Source: a virus. Taken from it: 49,751 nt of DNA. The stretch is from the IMG/VR virus record IMGVR_UViG_3300048437_000127, positions 1 through 49,751 of that record; one strand, written 5' to 3'. How positions within the stretch are numbered: position 1 is the first letter of the stretch; the number at the start of each line of letters is the position of its first letter. Positions 20,173 through 30,500 of this stretch are shown in pieces. Under the pieces are notes generated by a model that was not told the origin of the DNA, ran no database searches, and saw only the letters and a list, made by a program, of their open reading frames with translations. The translations under genes and the position numbers were made by a program.

Positions 20173-23100
20173 AAACGTAGCTAAATCAGACACATTTGAG
20201 AAGCAACGACAAACTATTAACCAAGTAGCAGCAGATTTGTTTGCTATTGGTGGTGGTGGAAGTGATTTATCTACAGGTCTTCTAAGGTTGGGTGATGGAA
20301 CCAGAACGGAACCATCGCTTTCTTTTGTTAATGACACATCTGTTGGTATCTTTAGACCAGGAACAAAGACACTAGCATTTGTATCTGATGGAAAGAAACT
20401 CCACCAGATACAAAATGAATCTTCCCTGTATTACAGGAATGTTATTCTCCAGAAAAATGTTCTTGAAACTGGGGGATTACAAATCACTGCTGCTGGTCAA
20501 GACTACGATCCTGGAGCATTTCAGAATATTGCAGTCATTGGTGGAACTGGTCAAGCAGGATCTTTAAACCTTACCGTTTCTGAATTTGATGGATCTACAA
20601 TAGGAGGATCTGGATACACTGCACCAGATTCTGCTGGAGGAACTGGTGGATCAAATTTTTCTAATGTATCATTACAGGGCGGGAACGGTGCTGATGTTGT
20701 TGCAACAATTGAATATGATGCGGGATCTACTGGATTTAGTTCTACATCAATTACTGATTATGGAGATGGAAACTATCAACTTAATGATGTTTTAACTCTT
20801 CCAACTGGTGTCAATAATATTACAGCAACAGTTACTGATGAGTCTAATGAACTTACAGTTGCAGATACGACTGGAATTCTTGAAGGATTCATTGTAACAA
20901 AAGTATCAGGAACTGGTAACTTAGCAGCACCAATTGCTGGAGACATTACTGTAAGTCAAGTTCTTGATGCTACTACAATTGTTGTTTCTAGTAATGGAGA
21001 TGCTACTGGAAGTGCAGTATTTAACTTCGAGGCTCCATGGGGAACAGGAACTGGGTATTCTTATACTATCGATAAACTAGGTGTTGTAACTAATGTTTCT
21101 GTTAATCAAGAAGGCGAAGGATATAGTATTGATGACAATTTAACTGTATTTAATTTAGACCTAACAAATCCAATTGAATATATTGTAGATATTGAAGGTC
21201 TGATTAAGGCAACCTTTACAACTGCTGTTCCAGCTGGAACTTTTGTTTCAGGAACTTCATATAACTTCAGTAGAGCAGATCCCTTTGGTGGAGCACCAAC
21301 TACAATTGCTGCAGTAGCAGAAGAAGTAGTAACATCTGGAGGATCAATTACACTAGTAACTTTCTCTGTTGGTGGAACTGATTCTCTTTCTGGAGATGAC
21401 ACTATTGGTGGTCTTACAATAGACACCACTGAAAATGTAAACAGGTATACGATTGATACTGGTGATGGTGTTCCTACTAGATATCCAAATTTATCTTTGT
21501 TTGTTAAAAATACATACAAATTTGATTACTCTGCTGCTGGAAGTCATCCATTTAGATTCTCTATTCACCCACTAGGAACTCATAATACTATTGAGGACAA
21601 TGTAACTCTTACTGAGGGAGTATCTACAGTAACACTTACAGATGCTTCCAGTGTTTTGCCTGGAATGACAGTAGAAAGAGGAGAGGGCGGAGCGATTACT
21701 GATACTGGAGATGTAGCACCAGCAACTACTGTAGTATCAATTAATGGAAATATAATTACTTTAAGTGACGCTGCTACAGCAAGTGGAACATCGCCAATCT
21801 TGATCAAAGGTGTTGAATATGATGGTGCAGAGGTAGTATATGAAAATGACTATACTACTATTCAACCAACAGATGCTACTCCTACACTTTATTATTATTG
21901 TGCTCAGCATCCAAATATGGCAGGTGCTGATGCCACTACTGGTCAGATCACTATTGATACAAACAATCCAAAAACGTTTGGTTCTGGACTAAACATTTTA
22001 GTAACTTCTATTGTTTCAACAGACAATATTACTTTAGATGTAAGTTCTGGTAATGTTAATGCTATTTCAGTTGCCACAGAAACTGCAGATATCACGACAG
22101 TAAATTCTACTGATGTATTTGCAAATAATTTTACTGCATCAGTAGAAGTAAATACAAATACTATTACTTCTCCTGGTGGTTTGCTACTGCAGTCTACTGG
22201 TCTCACAAGTCCAGTAAACATTAAAGGACAAAAAATATCTTTTGTTCCTCCTTCAGAAAATGCTATTGCATTGTTGGAAGTTACTACAGATACTGGAGAT
22301 CTCACAACTACAGGAACTATTAAAACTACGGGGACTATCAACTCATCTGATATCCTTAAGATTGAAAATGCTAATATTTTCACCACAGGAACTAATGATG
22401 TAACGTTGACTCCTGCTCCCAACAGAGTTGTTAAGGTTGATGCAGTTACTGCTCTTATTATTCCTGCTGGAAATACTGGAGCAAGACCTGGAGTAGGAAT
22501 TGTAGAAAATGGTGCTATCAGATATAACACCCAGACTACTCAGTATGAAGGTTACAGTTCTGCAACTTCATCATGGTCTTCTCTTGGTGGCATTAGAGAC
22601 CTTGATGGTAATACATATGTAACTGCAGAAGAAAGTGTAGGAGCAAACGACGATACTTTCTACTTCTATAACGGCAATAGTAATACTTTAAAAATTACTC
22701 CAACGAAATTTAAGTTTGAAGAATTAAAGCAGATTGCATCTCTCAATACATCTGCTCCAGTATATACAGAATGGACCTCTAACACACCTGTATCTCTGGG
22801 TTCTTATCTAAAGCATAGAAACAATATTTACGAAGTAACTGTTGCTGGTGTTACTGCTACTGATGGAAACGCTCCAACGCATACTTCTGGAGCACTTCCA
22901 AATAATACATCAGAACTTACATATTCCACAACTGCTGTATCAAACCTCCTATTCCAAGAAATTAATGAGGTCCAGATTGATCCGTTTGGTGACACATATC
23001 TTACTATTAGTGGAGATTTGCGTCTTCGTAATAACGTCATTTCAACAGACATCAATGACTTAAAACTTCAACCAAATGCTGGTAAGAAAGTTATTGTTGA

Positions 23101-23995
23101 TGCAACTAGCACATTAGTTCTTCCTGTTGGAAATAATGACGAGAGAGGAGCACCAGCAACTGGATCTGTTAGATTTAACACATCTTCAAGTCAATTTGAA
23201 GGTTACGATGATAATGGTAACTGGGGTTCTCTTGGTGGAGTCAAGGACGTTGATCAAAATACTTACATTATTCCTGAGACTTCTCCTGGTGCTAACGAGA
23301 ACATTCTCTACTTCTATAATGATAACACCAACACGATGCAACTTAGCACTGCATCTTTAGACTTGACTAATATTGATACCATTACATCAATCAATAATAC
23401 AAGTCTTGCTCTTGAGTTCACTCGACTAACCGTTGATAACAATGAGTTTGTTCTAGATAATACAGTATCTGATAGAACATTTATTTACAATACTAGACAA
23501 TACCTACAGTTTGGTATGTCTGGTGGTCTGACAGTTGATCCTATTCTCACTATTGAAGATACTGGAGATATTTTTTATAATACTGCATTCGGAACTGGCA
23601 ATGAAGAAAACCTAAAAATATTAAATAATGATCTAACTGAATTTGAAATTAAAGATTACAAAGTTCTTACATCTACGTTTGATCTTGTAAAAGGAACTTC
23701 AGAAAATGGTTCTGCTCTTTTATACAATAAAACAGATCATAAAGGATGTAAAGTTCTTGTGTTTATGGAGAATGCTTTGTCTGCTAAATCTTCTATGATG
23801 GAGTTTAGTGTCATTGATAATGGCACAGACATTTTCTATAATGAATATGGAAGTTTAAACTCCAACGAAGACGGTGCCACTGCAGAATTTGACTTTGACA
23901 TTGAAGGCAACGCTAGAATTTCTTTAACATTAACAAGTGATCATTCTACCAATGACACCATTAAGTTCACTGTAGTCTCTCAAATCGTAAAGTAA
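20159..23995 (+). CDS. Virion structural protein with split cupredoxin-like site
   Basis: 1,278 residues starting MAILRNVAKSDTFEKQRQTI. Residues about 445-600 look like a cupredoxin fold: a beta stretch with SHPFRFS (His463), later YYYCAQHPNMAG giving Cys581, His584 and Met587. This is the C-x2-H-x2-M spacing of amicyanin-type copper sites. A module of about 60 residues (TVTLTDASSVLPGMTV...ITLSDAATASGT) is inserted between the first His and the Cys. A related module lies earlier, near residues 225-290. Two similar blocks of about 95 residues occur near residues 757-853 and 975-1064, with IRYNTQTTQYEGY/SLGGIRDLDGNTYV and VRFNTSSSQFEGY/SLGGVKDVDQNTYI. The C-terminus is a compact beta domain ending FTVVSQIVK. 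The protein is probably a fibre or tail-surface component; copper binding is inferred only from spacing. Confidence 0.8.
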   Translation: MAILRNVAKSDTFEKQRQTINQVAADLFAIGGGGSDLSTGLLRLGDGTRTEPSLSFVNDTSVGIFRPGTKTLAFVSDGKKLHQIQNESSLYYRNVILQKNVLETGGLQITAAGQDYDPGAFQNIAVIGGTGQAGSLNLTVSEFDGSTIGGSGYTAPDSAGGTGGSNFSNVSLQGGNGADVVATIEYDAGSTGFSSTSITDYGDGNYQLNDVLTLPTGVNNITATVTDESNELTVADTTGILEGFIVTKVSGTGNLAAPIAGDITVSQVLDATTIVVSSNGDATGSAVFNFEAPWGTGTGYSYTIDKLGVVTNVSVNQEGEGYSIDDNLTVFNLDLTNPIEYIVDIEGLIKATFTTAVPAGTFVSGTSYNFSRADPFGGAPTTIAAVAEEVVTSGGSITLVTFSVGGTDSLSGDDTIGGLTIDTTENVNRYTIDTGDGVPTRYPNLSLFVKNTYKFDYSAAGSHPFRFSIHPLGTHNTIEDNVTLTEGVSTVTLTDASSVLPGMTVERGEGGAITDTGDVAPATTVVSINGNIITLSDAATASGTSPILIKGVEYDGAEVVYENDYTTIQPTDATPTLYYYCAQHPNMAGADATTGQITIDTNNPKTFGSGLNILVTSIVSTDNITLDVSSGNVNAISVATETADITTVNSTDVFANNFTASVEVNTNTITSPGGLLLQSTGLTSPVNIKGQKISFVPPSENAIALLEVTTDTGDLTTTGTIKTTGTINSSDILKIENANIFTTGTNDVTLTPAPNRVVKVDAVTALIIPAGNTGARPGVGIVENGAIRYNTQTTQYEGYSSATSSWSSLGGIRDLDGNTYVTAEESVGANDDTFYFYNGNSNTLKITPTKFKFEELKQIASLNTSAPVYTEWTSNTPVSLGSYLKHRNNIYEVTVAGVTATDGNAPTHTSGALPNNTSELTYSTTAVSNLLFQEINEVQIDPFGDTYLTISGDLRLRNNVISTDINDLKLQPNAGKKVIVDATSTLVLPVGNNDERGAPATGSVRFNTSSSQFEGYDDNGNWGSLGGVKDVDQNTYIIPETSPGANENILYFYNDNTNTMQLSTASLDLTNIDTITSINNTSLALEFTRLTVDNNEFVLDNTVSDRTFIYNTRQYLQFGMSGGLTVDPILTIEDTGDIFYNTAFGTGNEENLKILNNDLTEFEIKDYKVLTSTFDLVKGTSENGSALLYNKTDHKGCKVLVFMENALSAKSSMMEFSVIDNGTDIFYNEYGSLNSNEDGATAEFDFDIEGNARISLTLTSDHSTNDTIKFTVVSQIVK

Positions 23996-23996
23996 A

Positions 23997-24506
23997 ATGG
24001 CATCTAACATCCAAGAATTTGATTCTAAGCATGGGTTTTCTGTTGATCAGACAACCGTTGTTGATAATTTTCGTAATGCAAAAGATATCAATTCTTTAGA
24101 AATTAAGAATAGAAACTATGATGATAGTTTTGCTTCTTACTATATTCTTAGAGGATTGAATACTTCAATTCTGGCACTTGATGACACAGGATCTCAAATT
24201 ATTCTTCCAGGTAATAGTGTGAGTTTCATCACTGCGACAATTCTTGCAGTGAATGAAGTTGGCACAGCAGTTTATCATGCCAAATTAGAATCGTCCGCAC
24301 AAACAGATTTTGGCGGAGTTTCCACAGTATTGTCTAGTATGACAACTGTCATTAAAGATAATATTCCTTCTGGTCAGACATGGAATATTATTCCTTTTGT
24401 TGGTGGTGGATCAAATAGATTTAGTTATTCTACAACAAGAGCTGGAACAACCCTTGGAATTAAATGGGTTGTATATGCTAAGGTAGTAAATATTGAGTTC
24501 CAATGA
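23997..24506 (+). CDS. Virion structural protein, uncharacterised
   Basis: 169 residues, starting one base after the stop of the previous gene. The start reads MASNIQEFDSKHGFSVDQTT, with a KHGFSV motif that I associate with short structural proteins in T4-like cyanophages. The remaining sequence is beta-rich (ASYYILRGLNTSILALDD, then WNIIPFVGGGSNRFSYS) without cysteines, signal peptide or membrane segments. The C-terminus WVVYAKVVNIEFQ is strand-like. Its position before the giant fibre gene suggests a fibre-associated or connector role, which is inference only. A late-promoter box follows it. Confidence 0.75.
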   Translation: MASNIQEFDSKHGFSVDQTTVVDNFRNAKDINSLEIKNRNYDDSFASYYILRGLNTSILALDDTGSQIILPGNSVSFITATILAVNEVGTAVYHAKLESSAQTDFGGVSTVLSSMTTVIKDNIPSGQTWNIIPFVGGGSNRFSYSTTRAGTTLGIKWVVYAKVVNIEFQ

Positions 24507-24508
24507 TG

Positions 24509-24515
24509 CTAAATA
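24509..24515 (+). promoter_or_regulatory. Late promoter (CTAAATA) before the giant fibre gene
   Basis: CTAAATA lies in the 44-base gap, 35 bases before the ATG at 24551. It is followed by AAGGTAGGAG, which closely resembles the bases following the box at 11680. No flanking inverted repeat is seen here. Confidence 0.65.
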
Positions 24516-24550
24516 AGGTAGGAGAAATTGCAGGCGGAGCTCAGTAGAAC

Positions 24551-27500
24551 ATGAGTTTTAACATTAATTCCGACAAGGAGTTTATTAAGGCGTCCAAACC
24601 TCAGATTATCGGCACGGCAGAATTTGCTATTAAGTCTGGTGTCGGTGTAGACGAAAAAGAAGTTATCAGGGCTCTTCTGGATTCAGAAGAGAAGTTACCT
24701 CGTGTAGGTATCAATAGGACTGGACAAAGAGTCAACAATATTGATGTATTAACAGGAGGTTCTGGATACACTTTAAGACCAACTGTTACAGTTTCTCCTC
24801 CTCCTGCTGGGGTCGAAGGTGCTATTCAAGCACTTGCTTCTTCCTTTATCTTCAATGGTAGAGTTTCCAGTATTGCTATTAACAATCCTGGTAAAGGATA
24901 TAGCGAGCCGCCTACTGTAACTATTACTGGTGGTAATGGTGCTGGTGCTACTGCTGAAGCATTTCTAGATACTGTTGATTTTGAACTAGACATCAACGGT
25001 GCCATTAGAACTTCTACGTCTATCATTTCTGATACGGCAAGAATTCTTAACCTGGATATCGATAACTTCGTTACTCCAGATGCTAACTTCAGGGGTCCAA
25101 ACCTGAAGAACTACATGAACAATACTGGAACCATTTGGTCCGCTAATGTTATTGTTCAAAAAGATTCTTATAGATATTTTGGTTCAAATGTATACCAGGC
25201 AATAAATGCTGGTCAGACAGGCGACTTTGCTCCTGAGCATCTTGATGGAATTGTGCTCAATGGCGAAGTTCAATTAAAGCACATTGGTTTCCGTGTAGTT
25301 GATGCTACCGAGTTTGGATATAATGAAACTGGGGAAGCAGGTGTCTTCCCAAGATCTATTACACCTTTGCTTGGTGATAGATCAGATAAAATTGCTACCA
25401 CGGAATACGTTCTCAATCTGGCAACCAATGACGTTGGTGGCAGAATTTATGTTTCGTCTCAAATTGGTTCTGACCTGAACGATGGTCGTTCAGCAGTTAA
25501 TCCAGTTAGAACAGTTAAAAGGGCAGCGCAACTTGCATGGGAAACTGTTGGCGTTAAAGAAACACTGATTGTTTCTGGTGGCGACTATGTAGAAGACAAC
25601 CCCATTTCTCTTCCACCTGATGCATCAGTTGTTGGTGATAACCTTCGTCTTGTAATTATCAGACCTAATAATCCTGGTAAGCACATCTTTAAGTTTGGTG
25701 ATAAGAACTATGTTACTGGCGTAACTTATAGAGATAAAGTTGATGCTAACGGAGACTCCGTTGCAACATGGGACTTTGCCATGGTGTTTGACGATAAGCA
25801 AAGAATTCTTATCGACAAAGAAGCTAATGGAGATTTTGGAGTAAACTTCCCGACTGGTCATCAAGTATTCGGACCTTCAAAATTCCAAATTAATTTTCAA
25901 AATAATAGCGGTCTTGCTCAACTCGCTAGTGGACTAGAAGCGGTTGGTGTTAACACTGGCGCTAGAGGCGATATTTCTAATGTTAGGTTTGATGACCTTA
26001 CTGGAAATAATGCATACCGAAATGGTAAACTTGACATTGTTATTACTAGTGGTTCGTTCCTATCTGGTGAAGGTTTTAAATATCTAATTAATGGAACTCA
26101 AGGAGTATCTCTAGATACTTCATCAGGAACAACCAGAGCAAATGCTCTAGACAACACAATTGTGATGTCTACTAATCCTGTTCTCAGTAACATCGTTCCA
26201 GGTGGATACGTATATCTTGATGGAACAACGAATGCTCTTGTAGGAAATGGTTTCTATGAAGTTCTGCAAATTGATGATGACGATGCTCCTGCTTACTATG
26301 TAACTCTTGCTCCCATTCTAGGTTCTGTTGGGTGGAGAGAAGAATTATCAGGAACCATTGATATTTACGCTGCATCTGTAAACGAAGGTGCATTCGATTC
26401 TACCAGTATCAATTCAATCCGTGCTGAGGGTGAAGTAGTTTATACTACGGAAGATTTTGATACCCCACTTCCTATTTCTAGACTTGATTTTACTCTACAG
26501 GGAACTTTTAATGATGGTTTCCAAAATGAAGTATTTGGAGATGCAGAAGATTTAGGTGGAATTGTATTCTATACAAACGCACTTGTCGGTAGAGAAAATA
26601 CTCACGACTTTAAAGAAGGAGAAGAAATTTTAATTGAAGGTCTTCCCACAGTCTCTCCTGATCTTTCATTCTTGAATGGTTATCAAAGAATCTATAAGGT
26701 TATTGAAGATCCTGATGGTCGTGCAAGACGTTTTGTTATTCCCAAAAAAGTTGATGCTTCTTTCGGATTAAACAGTAATAATGATTTTGATCCTGGTCAG
26801 TTTGCTACTGTTAAATCTGCGACAAGAAGTGTTACTCTATCGCTTCTCAACTCGCCAAACACATTCCCTCTAGCAACTCCAGTTGATAGAAGGTTCCAAG
26901 ATGCTGTCACATTCATTAGAAATAATAGAGACTTTATTTCTGATGAAGTTGTTGGAAGAATCAACGACGAGTTCAAAAAATCCTACTACTCTGTCTATAA
27001 TATTGCAGGAACTGCATCAAGTCAATTTACTCCTACAGATGTAAGTTATAATCCTGCTACAGGAGATTCAGTATTTACTGTTGCTAATCATGGTCTTGGT
27101 TTGGGTGATGGTGTCAGAATCGATGATGATTCGGTTGTGTTCACTTGTGCCATGGATGGCAACCTGACTGAGCATAGTGCTCCACAATCTCATCATTATT
27201 CAAGTGGAAAAACTCTACCTATCACGGCAAGCACAACAAATACATTTACTGTAAATGTAGGTGCTTCTGGACCCGATCAACAATATACTCCATCCAATGC
27301 AACTTATAATCCAGCTACGGGTGACATGGTTCTCACCATTGGAACTCATGGATTGAGTATTGGAGAAGGTGTTGTTATTGACGACAATTCTATTTCATTC
27401 ACATGTCAGATGGATGGTTTTGATACCGCCAAGACATACCCACGTCCAGGAATCGATCCATTTGCTGGAAGATCTATTCCTATTACGGATACTAGCGATA

Positions 27501-30500
27501 CTACCATCACGTTGTATGTTGGTGTTTCTGGTCCTAACGTAACATTCACTCCAACGAATGCCACTTACGATCCAGCAACTGGTGACATGGTTGTCACTGT
27601 TGGTCAGCATGGTCTTGGAGTTGGACGTAGTATTGTTCTTGCAGACGAATCACTTACGTTTACATGTGATTCTGATAACAATCAATCAAACCAATCATAT
27701 CCTCGTGACAGTGATCCATTCAGTGGTAAGTCTATTGCTATTACTGCTGTGGGAACAACTCAGCATACAGCAACAGATGTTGACTACGATGCAGTTACAG
27801 GTGATACAGTAATCACAGTTCCATCTCACGGTTTTACGACTGGAGATTTTATTAAGATCGAAGATGGATCATTAGTCTTTACATGTGATCTTGACGGTAA
27901 TACTGTTCAGAAATCATATCCTCGTCCTTCGTATGATTATCCATCTAATCGTTGGTTGTTAATTACAGTAGTTGATTCTGAGAAATTCCGTGTCAATATT
28001 GGAGCTTCTAGTTACGAAGGCACACACACGTTTGTAAGCGCATCTAGTAATGGTATTGATCGTCAAGATGGCACTTTCACTTTTAATGTTGGTGCATCGC
28101 CTGTAGGTCAGCAATATCCACATACGTTTGTAAGCGCCACTTTAGGTGCTATTAAGCACGAACCACAGTCTATCCATAGTTTCCAAGGATCAACTGCAAA
28201 TTCTATTAAGCATCTTCCACAGTCTGCACATACCTTTGTAAGAGCAGCAACAGGTGCTATTAAAGTAGGTGGTTCTACGTTTGATATTTACTTAGGAGCT
28301 ACTACTGATACCCACACATATGTGAGTGGAGGAACAGTAGAATTCGGTGGAAGCACATATTCTATTAGTAATTTTGTATACGATAACATTGTTACTGGTG
28401 TTGCTACTGTTACTGTAGCAAATCCAATTAATAATATTACTGATGATGCTACCGTTAAACTTGCAGATATTCTTCTTAGCTGTGCTAATGGACAAAAAGT
28501 ATATCCAAGTTTCAGTATTCCTGTAGATGATACTCAATGTAAGCAAGACGTTGCTCACTTCCTCAATGCTTTAATCAGGGACCTTGAATTTGGTTCTAAC
28601 CATAATATGATTGAAGCTGCCAAAAAATATATTGTTGGAGCTAAAATTGATTATGTTGAGAATGAAATTATTCAAACTGTTCGTGCAGTAGAATATACTA
28701 CACAGTTAGCAATCTTTGCTATGTCTAACTGGAGAATTGGTAATAGAACTCCAGGAGAAGATGTATATACTCCAGTATATTCATCGATACCAAGATATTT
28801 TGATGACACGGTAATAACCACAACTGCTACAGATGGAGGAACAATTGCTTGCGCCAATGTAGAGTCAGCAATTAGAACTTTATCTTTCCTCTATGCTGAT
28901 GTTCTTACAAACAACACTAACGGCACCAATCTCGATGCTGCATATTTGATTGCAAGAAATAGAGATCTTATTGCAGATCTGGCATTAACAGATACAGAAA
29001 CTCTATACCCATCGTTAAATCTATCAGATACACACCAAAGAAAATGTCGTAGAGATATCAGTCTGATTCTTGGTGGTCTAATTAGAGACTTGTCTCTTGG
29101 AGGCAACAGTGGAATTGTTAGTGGTGCAGAATTGTATTACACTGGTGCTGCACTAACAGGAATTGATGCGTCACAATTAGAAGAAACTAGATACGCATAT
29201 ACAAGAGTTGCTGAATACACAAAATCAGCAATGCGTAACTGGTCTAGTTCTACTCTTTCTGAAGTTGTAGAAGTAACACCAACAACTGCTGTGTATACAC
29301 CAGCAAGCGGTGTAGTAGTTATTCAAATTCCTACTCCATCTACAATTCCAGATTTAAATGACAGAATCGCATTTAAAGAAGGAGCTCTTACATTTACTTG
29401 TTCTGGTGGAACTCATGCGAGTCCTACTCCTACAGATAGAAACTACGGTAATAGTCTAGCAATTCTAAACATCAATAATATTGGTGGTGGTATTTTAGAA
29501 CTTACAGTTAACGTAGGTGATCCTGGAACTGGTAATGTTCCACATACTTTTGATAGTGCTTTAGCAGATGGCACTATTATTATATACAATCCAATTGATA
29601 CAAGTAATTCTGGTATTCCTAAAACTGAAGATTGGAATATTCTTCTGTATCCTACTACTCCTCTATGTTCTAATGTAGCAACTGCAATTGACACAGCATT
29701 TGCGTTGTTTGATGGTATTCTAGAGTATGCAGATGATGATCAGTCAGCCACTGCTATTCAACCTGGAGCAACTGCAATTGATACAGGAACTTTGTATGAT
29801 ACAACAAATATCATTACATATCCTGATTCGTTTATCTACGATGCTGACAACCAGCGCGTAGCAGTTCGTGGTGACTATGATGATTACCCAATCATTGAAG
29901 CATCTCCATACACTCAGAACGCATCTGTTATCTCCTTCCTAGGTGGTGGCGGTGCTGAAGTTGATGGTAATAAGGTTAAGCAACCTAACTGCCCCTTCCC
30001 TGGTCTTGAGTTAGACGGAACAGCATCCTTCCCCAATCAGGGTAAGTCGATGGTTGCGGCAGCATTCACGATCGTCTCCTTCGGTGGCACAGGTTACAGA
30101 GTTGTTAATGATGGTTACACCCAGTTAGTTTCTGTCTTCGTTATTTTCTGTGCAGATGGTGTTCTCGCAGAATCTGGTGGTTACTGTTCTATTACCAACT
30201 CCGCTACAAACTTCGGTCAGTTTGCTCTAAGAGCAATTGGATTTAGAGAAGAACCATACATTTTTGATGCTGGTTACTTCTCCTCAGGTTCTTATATTCG
30301 TGCTATCGTCACGAACGTTTCTCAGACTCCTACAGGTAGAACAATTCTCACCATCGAGAATCTTGGTAGAGAACCACTAGAGCATTACATCCTTAAGATT
30401 GATGGTCTCAGAAATGTTGATGAAGATACCGAATTCTTCGTTGAAGAGATTACTCAAGTCGGTGCTGGTCCACCGTTCACTGCTACATGTATTTTTGACG

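Noticed and set aside
21943-22530. Minus-strand ORF of 195 residues with hydrophobic stretches
   Set aside because: Val/Pro/Ser-rich antisense of Thr/Asn/Ala codons; overlaps a well-supported gene throughout.
27026-28290. CRISPR-like direct repeats
   Set aside because: The repeats are degenerate at DNA level, 70-90 codons long and in frame with the fibre protein; no spacers.
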